Positions 26,143 through 39,139 are shown, counted from the stretch's first letter. The stretch is 64,000 bases of DNA from Thysanoteuthis rhombus (GCA_963457665.1 OY735212.1:57449038-57513037), one strand, 5' to 3'. Notes: generated by a model from the letters alone, not told the origin. Program-made: numbers and translations.

Positions 26143-26655
26143 ACAAAGGTTTCTTCAGTTTTTCAGTTTGTCTTGCTGGCTGTCTATGTAGAGGACACAA
26201 CAACAAAACTAGAGGACTAAATATTTAAACATTTACTCCTTATTATGTTCAAAAATAACATCTACGTTCCTTGACTAAGCTTAGCTCTTACCGCTCATAG
26301 CAGAAACTTGAAATTTTGCACACACGCACACATACACACACGCACACATACACATCTCAATGAGTAAGGAAAACCTTTGTTTTTTTTTCCATTTTTCAAA
26401 ATTCCCCTCTAAAATATTTTTTTTAGTAAATCGGGGAGTTCTGTTTTCAATCCAAGATTTTGTAAAATTGGTTCCCTAATTTGTGTTTGGGAAGCATTCT
26501 CCATATTTTAATATATTTTGAAGTTGGATTCTCTTAGTGATCACTGTCTAACAAAATATGAGAGAAGTAACTTAACTAATGATTACCCATTTTTTGAATT
26601 GATCACTCCCAATGTAGCATGACGGTTTCTAGTGAGTGAATAACCAGATTGGGTC
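26143..26655 (-). repeat. Repeat A copy (-), long variant subfamily
   Basis: It carries the usual ends plus an extra central block (ttgactaagc...ctcatagcagaaacttgaaa-ttttgcacacac) shared with the copy at 56930-57300 and, in reverse, with the copy at 31281-31560. It contains a CACA-rich tract at 26320-26352. Confidence 0.82.
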
Positions 26656-26817
26656 TGCTTTGTTTTTTTAACTGAAAACTACACCATCTTTCCAAATGCT
26701 TTTTACACCTGTGTCAGTTGTTAATCATAATTTGAAAGTTTTTGAAAAAATGTCATTACATTGAAAATAATATTCTTGTGTTTTGTTCTTTTTTTTTCAA
26801 TTAATATCAGTCACAGA

Positions 26818-27180
26818 TCTGGTTAGTCACTCAATAGAAATTTTCATGTGATCAACGTCTTTTGACATGTCATGTTGGGGGTGATCAATTGAAACATTGA
26901 AAGCAAGTGGTTATCAATGAATAATTCAGTCCTCCTGCTTTTTGTTGAGCAGTGATCATTAAAATGTCTGAATTTTCAAAGAATCAATTTAGCATAAACT
27001 TACATTGCAATCTGAAACCCCATGATAGAAAAAGAAATTTTCTTGTAGACATGATAAGGAGTAAATTTTTGAATTTTCAGCCCTCTAGCTCCATTAGCAC
27101 AACCTTTATGAGTGATATATGCACTCATAACCAGCAAGCCAAACCAACTCAAAAACTGAAGAAACCTATTTGACAGTTTG
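26818..27180 (+). repeat. Repeat A copy (+), near full length
   Basis: It starts tctggttagtcactcaatag and ends gaagaaacctatttgacagt. It forms an inverted pair with 26143-26655 across about 160 bases. Confidence 0.88.
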
Positions 27181-27207
27181 AACCTTATCTGAAAAGGAAG
27201 AAAGAAA

Positions 27208-27216
<9 letters not shown>

Positions 27217-27275
<59 letters not shown>
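27217..27275. repeat. (TA)n microsatellite
   Basis: TA tract preceded by a short A-run. Confidence 0.98.
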
Positions 27276-27277
<2 letters not shown>

Positions 27278-28309
27278 GAATGGAACCTTCAAGACAATGC
27301 TAGGAAAAAATGAAAATAATCCTATCGAAAATAGACTCAGGAAGAGTCGAGCATTATGGAAGATGTTGACTTGTAATATCGACTGACATTTCCCATCAGC
27401 ACAATCCTCACGGTCAATTGGAATTCTGATCAAGATTAATCTATACGGAACAACGGTTTTAACAGTTCTCGTGAGACACAAAAGCATGGTGAGAATATTG
27501 CCAAGCTAAATATATTCTACCTTTGGGCATCTGTAAGCAAAATTGAATCACCAGTGAAGACCAGCTCTGATTGGTTAATTTGTACAGCTGAGCCTTGTTT
27601 AACCCTGGCCCAATTATTTTGTACTGTAGGCTAAAATGTGTCTACATACAGAACTGGCCCTATGTATTTGAACAATCACGAACTCAGTGTTTCCTGACAA
27701 TGCTTGCGTTTTTTCTCCATGGAGTGGAGTATTCTGCTTTGTATCTTGGATGTGCCATGTGCTACGGATGCACAAAAGCATAAAAAATATTTTAGTGTCT
27801 ATAAAATACAATGGATAGTTGAAGCATTTTTGGGACAATGTAGGGAGTTAATCCTGCAAGAAGAAGTTAAAGAATTAATTGGAAACAGAATTTTGATTAG
27901 ACACTACTATCAGCAGATAATGCCTAATCCAAATTTTGTTTTTCTTCCATTAATTCGCTAATTTCTTGCTTTTTGCAGATACTAAAATGATTTAGTATTT
28001 TTTTGTAACTGTAGCTCACTGCATACCCAAGATAAAAAGCACCATATGCCACTGATGTATTGGTCTGCAAGTCTTTCAGACATTTCTTAGGCTTTTGTTA
28101 AAACATCTGAACATACTTCCATTAAATTTTGGGGTGGAGTTTGGTTAAATACGTGTTTCCAATGGCTGACTACAGCTGGAAGCAAAGTTGCCTTTTTTCA
28201 CAGATACTAGTTTGAGGCTATTCAACAAACTAGTTTGGTAACTTTTCCCAATAACAATCTCAGACTTTCCAATCTCTTTGCTGTTGATTCTAAATAAGTT
28301 TTAGCAATA

Positions 28310-28312
<3 letters not shown>
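27276..28312. other. No recognisable feature
   Basis: ORFs of 62, 74 and 85 aa overlap at 27595-27961 on both strands, with no motif. No repeat was matched elsewhere in the window. Confidence 0.4.
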
Positions 28313-28355
<43 letters not shown>

Positions 28356-28421
28356 CATATATTTATGTATATATATATATATATATATACATAAATATAT
28401 ATATATATACATAAATATATG

Positions 28422-28461
<40 letters not shown>

Positions 28462-28490
28462 ATCATGTATATATATATATATGTGTGTGC
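28313..28490. repeat. Compound (TA)n/(CATA)n microsatellite
   Basis: TA tracts broken by catacata, atttatg and cataa units. The two 70 aa ORFs here are artefacts of it. Confidence 0.97.
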
Positions 28491-28734
28491 GTACTTGTGT
28501 GTCATAAACTTAACACTTTAGCAGTAGAAAAAAAAATTTGTATAAAAATTTTGTAATCTTATTACAAACAGTCCACCAAATCATAATATGATGCCCTGTT
28601 GTACAAGACAGTTACTTTCCAGTCCCAGTTAACACATTATCTTAAGATATTTTGCATAATAGACAGAATATCAAATTTTTTTATTGTTGTTTACTTTTGG
28701 ATTCTTATGTTATACATAAAGTATTTAAGTGTGG

Positions 28735-28891
28735 ATCATCAGTTGTTCAACCACAGACCTGTTTTGAGGATTTGAATCAGTTCAGACATTTATTTTACTA
28801 TGGCTATTCTATCATGGATATCATGCAACCAATTCTATCAAAACTTGTCTAGTTCAACATACATTCTTATTTTCTGCTGGCCACTGTTTTA
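28735..28891 (-). mobile_element. Older LINE family 1 copy, left part
   Basis: It matches the gttgttcaaccacagacctg...cttgtctagttcaacatac part of minus-oriented 3' ends. It is interrupted by the younger plus-strand copy. Confidence 0.65.
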
Positions 28892-29356
28892 TTTAATCCT
28901 AAAGAGAAGGGTGTATAACCAATGCATCCTCCCAATAGTCACTTATGGAGCTGAAACATGGAACTTAACCAAGAAACAGACCCGTAAGCTGAGAACCATG
29001 CAACGTGCACATGAAAGAATAATGCTGGGCCTCACATGGAGAGACCACAAAACAGCACAACACATCCGGGAAAAGACAAGAGTTAGAGACATCATAGAAT
29101 CCATAAAAATTCTCAAATGGCGGTGGGCTGGCCATGTTGCAAGAATGGCTGACAATCGATGGACATCACGACTCACAACATGGATTCCCCGAGACCATAT
29201 GCGCAACCGAGGCCGGCAAAATATTAGATGGAGAGATGAACTAGACAAGTTCAGGAAGTACTGGCTGCGTGACGCCCATGATAGAGAAGTGTGGCAAATC
29301 CTGGGGAAGGTCTATGTCCAACGACGGACGCTAAAAGACTGATGATGATGATGATG
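28892..29356 (+). mobile_element. Best preserved LINE family 1 3' end, inserted in an older copy
   Basis: An open frame of about 150 residues is intact to its stop at 29342: LILKRRVYNQCILPIVTYGA, ETWNLTKKQTRKLRTMQRA, LKWRWAGHVARM, WIPRDHMRNRGRQ, WRDELDKFRKYWLRD, VQRRTLKD. The stop is followed at once by a (GAT)n tail. The motif set is that of endonuclease/reverse-transcriptase non-LTR elements; I do not assign a clade. The intact frame suggests this is the youngest copy in the window. It is 5'-truncated and cannot move by itself. Confidence 0.9.
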
Positions 29357-29850
29357 ACTGGGGATCAACCTTGTGAGCCGTGATGTCCAGCAGTTGTCTA
29401 ACATAGCAACATGATCAGCCCATTGCCATTTGAGTTTTCTGATAAATTCTATATCTCAAACTCCTATTTTCCCCTAATGTATTGTGCTGTCTTGTGATCT
29501 GTCCATGTTGTTTTCTGTATGATTTTCTCATGGATACTTTGCTTGGTTCCCAGTATGAGGGTCAGTCTCTTGGTAAGGTCTCATGCTTCAGCTCCAATGA
29601 TGACTATCAGGAGGATGTATTAGTTGTAGACCCTTTTTTAGGACAAACAGGATTTTTTAGTTCGTGAAGGTTGATTTCGCTCTTCAAAAGCTTGCTATTC
29701 TAGAGTGATTCTTCAGTTGATTTTTTCTTCTTTTGAAATTTTCATGGAGATTCATTGTTCTAGGTAAACGTAGAGGTCTACTTCTTTCAGGTCTGCATTT
29801 TTGATTTTGATTGTTGTGAGGTCGTATTCAACATGTTTGTTGTGTATGAA
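29357..29850 (-). mobile_element. Older LINE family 1 copy, right part
   Basis: It continues the minus-strand copy from ctggggatcaacctt through gatgtccagcagttgtct and the degraded ILPVVTYGAE and VDHYIYL blocks (plus-strand view tgactatcaggaggatgta, cgtagaggtctacttct). Confidence 0.75.
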
Positions 29851-30450
29851 ATTTGTTTTTCCAGAAATTCATTTATACATATATACAAATATTCTAGACT
29901 ATATGGATATGTGTGTGAAAATTCAGAGATTATGTGCCATCAAACAGCTAGCCATCAGAGCTTATCAGGTTCCACTTCATAAAAGTTGAAATCAATGGTA
30001 TTTTCTGCATACAAGCACCAAATTGCTTCCCGGATTAATAAAGCAAAAATGAGATCTATTGCAGTAAGTCCAACAAAATTCAAAGAAAAAACTAAAACTA
30101 ATAGAGAAGTCATAATTTAACTGGAGTCAACTTTCACAGCAAAAATAATTAAAGGATACCAGGAAAATATTTCTGCTCAAAATGACATCCATTCAGAAAT
30201 ATTCAATAAGTAAGGTATTAATTAAATGTTTTCCTGCAATTTTTTCAGAGCATTGATTCAGTTTTTCTCCTTATTTTATGCCATCTTAAAAAAAGATCTT
30301 TGCTTGAAGGCTTTGAATTGACAATTATCTAATTTTTATGTTTTCTATCCATCAATATCCGTTGTTATTTCTCATCTCAGCCAATTTGGCAACATTATTC
30401 TTTTTATTTTATCTTTCCATGATATATTATTTATTTTTATAGTTTATCAA
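29851..30450. other. No recognisable feature
   Basis: AT-rich, with short ORFs only. A gccaatttggcaacatt motif at about 30381 resembles repeat F. Confidence 0.4.
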
Positions 30451-30848
30451 AAACTGTCAACGAAAACTGTTAACATAGGTTTCTCTCAGTTTTTAAGTTG
30501 GTCTGTCTAGTTGGTTGGCCATGGATGTATCACACGTATAGGCCATACCAATGGAGCTTTGAACATTCATTCCTTATTATGACTAGAAAAAATTTGAAGG
30601 GGGGGGTTGTGGGGGTGAATTTCCCTGAAGTAGGTTTTTAGTTGGTAGAGGGTCCACTTTGCAATATGAGTTTATGCTAAATGTGTCCCTAGTTTGTGTC
30701 TGCCTGTTATTTAAAAAATTAAGACATTTTCAGTGATCACTGCCCAAATAAGGCAAGAGAAGTAACTTATTGATTGATCAACCCAAACATGGTATGCTAC
30801 CAAAAGACTTTGGTGTCATGGAAGTTTCTGTTGAGTGGCTAACCATGA
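30451..30848 (-). repeat. Repeat A copy (-), near full length
   Basis: It runs from aaactgtcaac...cataggtttctctcagttt to gtttctgttgagtggctaac. A G9 tract is present. Confidence 0.88.
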
Positions 30849-31280
30849 TAATTTTTTTATGATATTCATTTTTCTCTGCTTTGAGACTGATTGTGCATAT
30901 CACTTTTAAATTTATGATTACTGATTTAATGATGGTTTAGCAATTGCATTTAGATATAAGTGCATGGTAATGATATGGTTTCAATATGAACCCAGTATTT
31001 TTTTTGACCTCTCTAGAAGCCACTTCTCGCAACAAATTATTGCTAATTTCATGTTTCATGTATTTCCTTCAATTTCAAGAAAGGCATAAATTACTGCAAG
31101 TATTCATCATAACTTTTTGTGGAAAATATGTTTTTACATACTCAGTGCCAGTGGATGTAAATTAACATCTTCAATATTCAACTGTTAGACACAAGAAAAA
31201 GAAAGAAATATTTGGTTCTGAAAATGTCAAGAGCTAGCATTCTAAGGGAAATTATGAATCACCATCTTCTGTACATGCTC

Positions 31281-31560
31281 TGTTGTAGAAAATCAATTAA
31301 AAAGTCGGAAAAAGGGGTGATCCATGAATAAGTTATTTTTCTAGCTTTTTGGTTGGTCCAAGAAAATTTTACAAGCGGGCACAAACTAGTGACCAATTTA
31401 ACATCAACTAGCATTCCATATTGAACCCCCCCACAGAAAACCTACTTTTGAGGGGATTTAAAAAAACAAAACAAATTGAATATTTTCCATACACATTGAA
31501 AGGAATGTGTGTGTAAAATTTCAAGTTTCTATTTTGAACGGTAAGGACTGGCAAAATCTA
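31281..31560 (+). repeat. Repeat A copy (+), variant 3' part
   Basis: It has the gatccatgaataagttattt and acaaactagtgaccaattta blocks. The 3' end reads aatttcaagtttctatttt, matching the variant block of 26143-26655 rather than the usual end. Confidence 0.75.
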
Positions 31561-32042
31561 GATTGATATATATATAAATGTCAGAACACATAAATAACTT
31601 AACTGAGCAACAGTGTCTAAACTGATCTGTTACGGGTAGCGGCGATTAAAAACATTTACTCAAATCATGAGTTTTTGACCTGCTGCCACTCTTCAATAAA
31701 GAAATTGGCAATTATATTACCCAATCTTCTTCTGTCTTCTTCTCTCTCTGATTTACTGATACTACTTTCCTTATTAGGATTATTATTTTTAGAGCACTCA
31801 ATGAGACTCAATCAATACTCAACCTAGGGTGAAGGTTAAATGGAAATAATTACAAAGATACAGGAGACCCATCTCCAAAACAGTTCTTTTCTATTGCACC
31901 AAAAAGACTGGAACGATGTGACAAATTTGCTCTCTTATGTTTTAAGTCTAGGCAAATCATCTAATAAATGATGTGCTCAGACATTGTGAATAATTTTGAA
32001 AAGTCATTAACATTCTAAGAGTTTTTCAGACAATTGAACTAC

Positions 32043-32085
<43 letters not shown>

Positions 32086-33495
32086 TCTCTTCACGTACAG
32101 TTAGTACACCTAAAGAAGGCTGTAGAATGGACCTGCTGCAGTGTTGTGGCAACAACAAAACTAGCAAAATGAATGAGATCAATTCCTCAGAATGTTCCAA
32201 GACTTTGGAACTAAAGGAACAAAGCTGCTACGCTTGGGTGTTCATCTTGTTCTTTCTCTGAAATATTTGAAGGAGGACAATTCAACCAAAATCGAACCAA
32301 CAGATCCATAAGCACAGAGATAATCAATCCAAGATTGCGATGCCTACAGCACAACCCTGAGTGTGTAATCTGAATGCAGGCTGCTCAAGTAAAAATGTAG
32401 TTGCTATCCAAAAACGAAATATGGAGGAAATGCCGGGGTTTTGTAGATTTCATTCAAGTATTGCATGGGATTAGGAATGTAGTAAAGGATGAGTCACTAG
32501 GCTGTTGACAGACGCAGGCAAAAAAAAAAAAAGAAGCCATTTACCCAAGCACTTAAAATTACCGACATCCTGTCAGAATATTTGACTGATATTTGAGAAT
32601 TTATAAAGATTGTCTAAAACAATATATAACTCATCATCACAACCAATAATTGAACTACCATGACTTCAAAATTTGAAGTCAGTAAAAAAAATTCCATTAA
32701 AGAATCAGTATGGTCAGAGTAAATTCTATTTATGACATCACTGGTGTTTACCACTGGAAAAAATCTAAAATAAAGTAAAGAAACATCTAGATTCTAGTGT
32801 TATTAATAATCCTGCCAGATTAAAGCTTCACAAAAAAAAGGTCTTTTTTTCCAGAAATTGAAAAAAAAAAATTTTTAGAATGGTCTATAAGAATAAGTAC
32901 CGATACCAATTTACAATTCTGTAAACAAAGCAGTATGGTCAGGAGTGCTGAAACACATAAACAAACACACAGATATATAACATGTAAAAGAGGATAAAAC
33001 CCTTCATCTTTCTTTAATTTGATGCGCCAGTACTTCTGAGACTTAAAGTTAAGTAAAAAAGAATTTTCATTTCCCTGAAAATTATCCTTTAGATTGTATA
33101 CAAAATTTACAGGCGTTTATTTCTGAAGATGCCAGGATAGCTGTGGCTGTTGACAAGAAATTTCCTCTAGGGATACAAAGATTTTTGATACATTCATATG
33201 GAGATGGTATGAATTTGATGAAAGCTGGGTAAAAATTCAGGTCAATATCTTTGATATTTAAATACAAACATAGAATCAGAGACTGACGCTGGAAAGATAA
33301 CTTCGCAAAGTCAGTCTCCACTATTGATCTTGGAGTTGTGAGAATGGACGCTCAGTGATATGTAGTTGTTTGCTTTTTGTACATATCAGCTTGAGGATAA
33401 ATTTGTCTGAATAAATTTAAATGATACTGAGCTCAGCAAACTTACTTTGTTTAAAAATTAGGATGTACATTATAACAATGCAGACATATATAGAT
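31561..33495. other. Intronic stretch without recognisable genes
   Basis: The only structure is (GA)n at 32044-32082 and a diverged cacctaaagaaggctgtag module at 32108. A 79 aa minus ORF (33082-33321) has no motif or splice context. Confidence 0.45.
32044..32082. repeat. (GA)n microsatellite
   Basis: About 19 GA units. Confidence 0.98.
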
Positions 33496-33499
33496 ATAT

Positions 33500-33765
33500 A
33501 TACAGTACTGCTGAAAAATAAGCATACCCTTACAACTTTTTTCATTTTAATCTAAACTAGACATAGCAGGATTCTATTATTCCGAATGGAACATTACATA
33601 ACCAAAACATATATTATCAGCTATTATTTATGACCAAACTCTACAGCATTCACACTGACAAAAATATTTTTTTGGTACGAGTGTACTCATTTTTGGAAAA
33701 CAACATATCAATGTTTTTGGCAGCACTAGAAATAATAAAATCCTGCTATGTTTGGTTTAGAATAC
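33500..33765. mobile_element. MITE-like element with about 30-bp inverted arms
   Basis: ctaaactagacatagcaggattctattatt (33552-33581, split here only for description) is mirrored by aataataaaatcctgctatg plus tttggtttag at 33731-33760. The left end, tacagtactgctgaaaaata then agcataccctta, resembles Tc1-type termini. The right end runs into the TA microsatellite and is not visible. There is no transposase. Confidence 0.6.
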
Positions 33766-33774
33766 TATATTCTA

Positions 33775-33775
<1 letters not shown>

Positions 33776-33836
<61 letters not shown>

Positions 33837-33858
33837 GTGTGTGTGTGTGTGTGTGTGC
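33776..33858. repeat. (TA)n-(TG)n microsatellite
   Basis: TA tract followed by TG repeats. Confidence 0.98.
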
Positions 33859-33859
33859 A

Positions 33860-34814
33860 TTGCAGAGTTATAATATTTTTAATATTTTGCAATTGAAAGG
33901 AGGACAATGTACTAGTCTCCAATAAGCTTTTACTTATACTTGGAGGAGCCATTTTAATCTCATTTTCAAAGAGAAAAAAGAAAAGTCAAGTCATTCATTC
34001 TAAAATGAGGTAATGAGCATTTGCTTTTGTTTTTTTGTGGTCAAACCTGTTTTTATAAATGATTGCAATTATCAAATTATCAATGCTTTGATATGTTGGT
34101 CAATTTTGAACATTCAACACAAGTCAGCAAGAAAAATATCAGCCAAACTGATTGAAGGTTTACGGCGTATTTCAAAGTTAACTTTTCATGCAAAATGAAA
34201 AAAAGCTCATCCAAAATGAAGAAAAGAAAAACCAAAAATAAAGTTTCATGCATATTTTATCTTTTCCTTCTTTCAGATTGCAGATATTTCATTTCTACCT
34301 GATTGTTCTTTCCCTTTTGTCAACTCGGATTCTCATTTATAATCAGAACAAAAAATTTGTTGCAGTTTTTTCTTTTTTCTGTTCATTTCTTGTCGTTTCC
34401 TACGAACAGAATGAAAGCCAGGACTCTTCTCTGCAATCATCAGAGCTTTGGCCTCTATACAAGTATCGAAAATAAATAAATGAATAAATAAATAAATAAA
34501 TGAAATTAACTGAAGCTTTGATACTCTCTATTCACACCAAGAATTCTAATTGATTCAATGAAAAGTTCTTTGTTGCCACACCTGGGGGCAGCAGAACTGT
34601 TACTATTTTAGAAATTATGGAAAAAAATTCAAATAGTTTTGATTTTGTAAGGACCTTCAAATTTTTAAAAAATTTCATATTCATATTCCTAACATGGTCA
34701 GTTATTTTGTATCACTAGTCAATAATTCAAAATTTCATTTAGTCAGCCCAATTTGATATTCTGTCAATGTAGGTGAACTGAATTCTCAAACAATATCCCT
34801 TATTTCTATTATAC
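33860..34814. other. No recognisable gene; short (AAAT)n tract
   Basis: An aaataaat tract lies at 34468-34502. ORFs of 61 and 75 aa have no motif. Confidence 0.4.
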
Positions 34815-35030
34815 ACATCATCATTATCCCTTGTTGGACATAGACTATCCCCAGGATTCACCAGACTTCACTATTGAGAAGGGTTGTGGAGCCAATATTT
34901 TCTGAACTTTATAGATCATCACTCCTGAGCATGTTGCATGGTTCTCAGTGTAAAGGTCTATCTTTTGGTTAGCTTCTATGTTTTAGCTCCATAGGTGACT
35001 ATTAGTTGTAAACCTTTCTTTTTGGACTTC
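34815..35030 (-). mobile_element. LINE family 1 3'-end fragment, internally deleted
   Basis: It joins the tail part (catcatcattatcccttgtt, gacatagactatccccagga) directly to the RT C-terminal part (tgttttagctccataggtga). Confidence 0.7.
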
Positions 35031-35051
35031 AGAAATTGTGCATTGAATTAC

Positions 35052-35449
35052 AGGTATACCTTCTTCAGTTTCCAAGTTGGGTTGGCTGGCTATGTATATG
35101 TTTATCATGCTTACAGGTTGCAGCAATAGAGCTATAGGGCTGAAAATTTAAACATTCACTCATTATGTCTCGGAGAAATGTTTTTTTGTTTTCTTTAAGT
35201 GGGAGGGTTCAATTTGCAATGTAACTTCATGCTAAATTCATCCCTTAGTTTGTATCCTGCAGCACTCATGCTTGTTTGTTGAAAATTCAGACTTTTTAAG
35301 AGGTCACTGCCCAACAAAATGCAAGAGGAGTAACTTATTCATTGATCACCCCTTTTTCCAATTTTTCAATTGATCACCCTCAACATCAGATGCTGCCAAA
35401 AGATGTTGGCCATGTGACGGTTTTTACCAAGTGATTAACCAGACCTGTT
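35052..35449 (-). repeat. Repeat A copy (-), near full length
   Basis: It runs from ccttcttcagtttccaagtt to ccaagtgattaaccagacct, with all internal blocks recognisable. Confidence 0.9.
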
Positions 35450-37859
35450 GGAATCAACATTGTCATACAATCATCATCATTGCTATTGCCATTACCACTA
35501 TAATTTGTTTTTATGACTTGCTCCTGTCAAGAATGATAATGGGTTTAGGAGCCAGGTTCTCTTACCCCTTTCCTGGCTAATTTAGCTGTCTGTTTAAGCC
35601 ACTGCATCTATTATTTACCATGTCTATATATTACATCCCGAATCTTGAGAGGGTTAGCAGACAATTGTCCACTACCAACAGCTATCAGAACTCATTTTTC
35701 TATCATCTTTTATACATTTCAGTCTCTTCCTTCTCTAAAATGCACAACACACACACACAAGCATACATACCAACCCATATGTTCGCATATGGTGTATATC
35801 CGGGGACACATACATATGCACACATTCCTAGGTGAGTGGTTTGACAACGTTTATCAGGCTGTCATTTTAGATTAATACATATATTAGATACCCCTCTTGG
35901 GCCTATGTGTTATTCAACTCTATAGATGTTGAGAGTCTCAACACAGGGGTGGGGGCTGGATTTATCTAACAAAAGTCACCCTACTTGACCTTGACACCTT
36001 TCCAAGCTATGGGAAAAACAGGACAAAACAAACAGACTATTTTTTCATAGGCACCTCATTCTTAGTGACAATATCTCTCTACCTTCTTCCTGTAACAAAT
36101 ATAAAGCAATCATACAATCTATAATTTGAAGAGTCATTCTTTTTGTTGCTGGTTTTGGCTAACCCACTTTACAAACTTCTTCAGATGTAAGGAAAGAATT
36201 GGGTCTTGTCCTTATACAGAAAAAGGTGGTGAAGAGAAAATGATAGTTCTAGTAATTATATTTGTTTTTTTGCCACATTTTGAATGAATTGTAATTCACA
36301 GAGTTGATAGTAAATGAGATTTCAACCAATGAGCTTATTACTGAAGTCAGTGTTAATCACCAATGCTAATGTTGTAAAATCATACAGCATGTATAATTTT
36401 AGGGTCTGTATCTTTTTCCCGACTCTCAGATTACTGACTGTTCATTTGCTTGATGTCAATTGGTCAACTCTAAATTCCCTGAAAACAAAGGAAGACAATT
36501 TGAAGGCCTTCTTTTCATAGATTGTTATTTACACAAACACTAGTTGACTTTTTTTATTGTAAAATTTGTGAGTATAGCATTTCTTTATAAGTCAATTTGT
36601 AAATGATAAACTATGAAAGAAATGCTCTTAAATTATCTTCCTTTGTTTTGTGGGGATTCTGAATGAACCAATTAAACATTAATCTGAGATTTAGGGAATT
36701 GAATGCCACTGATTATTTCATTACATATTCATATCATCAAAATGTAGTCTTTATTTTGGGTTTGATATTTTGAAGAACACTGTCATTTAGTGCTATTCTT
36801 TATGTATGGAAGCATACAGATATCAAATGACAAAGTTTGATAAGTACAAGTCAGTCAAACTATGTTGGACTTGCAAAATTAGATACTTAAAATTGGTTAT
36901 ATTGGCATCTGTATGAAGGGATTTGCATAAGCATCTATGTTGTGCGAGTGTATGAATGTGATGCCATTAGTCAACAGACAGGGTGTAGTGCAGTACCTGC
37001 TGGAACCGATTGGCAGAATTAGAAGGAAATAGGAATGTTATACTGACATAACATGCATTTCAATCAACGACCAGCAGAGAGAACTTAAGCACCCAGCTAC
37101 ACGTGGTCACCTCCCATGACAAATCTCATCTCCTTTAGATTTTTCATGACTTACTGTGAGCATCTACCTAATACGATCAAGGAAATCAAAGCCCTTGCAC
37201 GATTTCTGACTGGAGAACACTTCAACCTTTCTGAGTATGATCAGAAATTTTCCTCGGAACATTTTATTGTTATAAAATGTCATCAAACAAGTCGCTAAGA
37301 ACAAATTTTACTTATAATGATAATAAGTAATCATTGTTTGCGACAGTATCCAGTATTGGTAATACATATTAAAAACATTTTACTCAGGATTTGATGTCCT
37401 AAAAAGTGTAATACTCCTGGAGTGCAGAATTTTTATTCAGCCAGTATGATTTGACAAATGAATTGCATTAAATTTTGATAACTTAATTTTGAAAAAATTA
37501 AAATGCTTTAAAATTGGAGATAGTCTTTAGTATCTTTGTCAGAAATGGAGATAAAAAATGTTACGAATATCCGCACTAAATGGCTCCTATATCTTGTGAG
37601 TTCATTGAGAATCAGGAGCAGTCAGAAAAGGCTAGAAAACAACAAAATAAATCTGTATACAACATAACAACAAAAAAGAGTGAAATGGGAACTACAGAGA
37701 AGAAAGTAAAAGAGGCAAAGAGAGAAGGAGAATAAATGAGAGAATCACAGGGGAAAATCCGAGTGAGACAAAACAGAGATAAAAAGTGGAAGAAAACAAT
37801 GATACAATGTGAGACAAGAAGAAAGGACAGAAGGAGTTGATAAAAAGATAGAAAGTCAG
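35450..37859. other. Intronic stretch without recognisable genes
   Basis: It contains a CACACA tract near 35745 and a purine-rich stretch at 37610-37870 that gives an 84 aa minus ORF of low complexity. No domain and no repeat matched elsewhere in the window. Confidence 0.45.
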
Positions 37860-38248
37860 AAACCATTAACCAAAACTGTCCACATAGGTTTCTTTAGTTT
37901 TCAAGTCGGTCTGGTTGGCTATGTATGTATGAGTAAGGCACACAGGCTATACAAAAGAAGCTAGAGAGCTGAAATCTTTCAACGTTTACTCCTTATGTGT
38001 AAAAACATTTTATTTTGTTGTTAAAAAATTCAGCCCTACATAGGATTTTAGTGTGTGTATGCGGGGAGTTAATTTGCAGTGTAAGTTTATGCTAAATTCA
38101 TCCTAAGCTTTTGCCAATATATATACATGTTTGTCTTTTGGAAATTCTGACTTTCTCACTGACCACTGTCCAACAAAGGTGAGAGAAGTAACTTATCTAT
38201 TGATCACCTCTTTATTTCCGATTTCAAATTGATCTCTTCAACACAGGA
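37860..38248 (-). repeat. Repeat A copy (-), first of a tandem pair
   Basis: It starts accattaaccaaaactgtcc and is truncated at the 'caacacagg' block, where the second copy begins. Confidence 0.87.
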
Positions 38249-38259
38249 TTTACACCTTA

Positions 38260-38546
38260 TCATGCGTACAAAACTTCTTCTTTCAAATCTGCCCCTTAAT
38301 TGGCCTTAAGAGGGGGGGAAGGGATACAGTTTGCAGTGTAAGTTTATGCTAAATTCATTCCCAGTTTGTGCCAACGATCACGTTTGTTTTTTTTAAAATT
38401 CAAACTTTCCTAATGATCACTGCCCAATGAAAAGAGAGAGAAGTAACTTATTCATTGATCATTTTTTTTTCAAATCTTTTAATTGATCACTGTTGACACA
38501 GAACGTTGCCAAAAGATGTTGGTCACATGACATTTTCTATTGAGTT
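38260..38546 (-). repeat. Repeat A copy (-), second of a tandem pair
   Basis: It re-enters the family near the ggttcaatttgcagtgtaag block and runs to catgacattttctattgagt. The order implies a head-to-tail arrangement by unequal exchange or nested insertion. Confidence 0.85.
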
Positions 38547-38947
38547 TCTTTTAACATTTGATCAGGAAATTAAACAAGAGACAGCTTGAAACAAAAGAAC
38601 AACAAAAGCAAAGCTCAATTCATGCCCAATTCAAACTGATATTTAGCATTTGATTTTAATTTTTTCTCATTATTTTCTATCTATTGTGATCATTCTGATT
38701 TGTAATGCGTAATTTTGGCCAGGTACAATTATAGACACATGAAGTGTTCTATTAATTGACATATATATACATGCATCCTGCATAAATACACTAATTACTG
38801 AATCCTGGATGATAATGGCTTAGCATCACAATTGCCTTTGTTTAATTACAATAAAATTTGAAACAAAAGGTTGAATGGAACTCACTGTTTATTGATGGCA
38901 ATAGTTTATGAAGTACCATTTTGATTTTCAAAAAGAAACTGTTATAG

Positions 38948-38970
38948 CAATATATATATATATATATATG
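38948..38970. repeat. Short (TA)n
   Basis: About 11 TA units. Confidence 0.95.
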
Positions 38971-38984
38971 AATTTGACAATGTG

Positions 38985-39105
38985 GAAGCGAAATATTTGA
39001 AACAAGTGTGTTACATCTCAAATATTTTTATCATGATTAATTTAAGATTAGCTTGATGCATTTTGCTGAACTTACAACAGCATTTTCAAAATCACTTTTG
39101 TCAGA
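38985..39105 (+). repeat. 39-kb module, copy 0 (direct, short)
   Basis: Matches copy 1 through gtgttacatctcaaa-attttt-atcat, gatgcattttg and tttcaaa-a. It is followed by gtcagatcaccttccatcca. Confidence 0.6.
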
Positions 39106-39139
39106 TCACCTTCCATCCACACATTATGTACATGTAAAT

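Noticed and set aside
28943..29248. 101 aa minus-strand ORF
   Set aside because: Antisense shadow of the intact LINE C-terminal frame.
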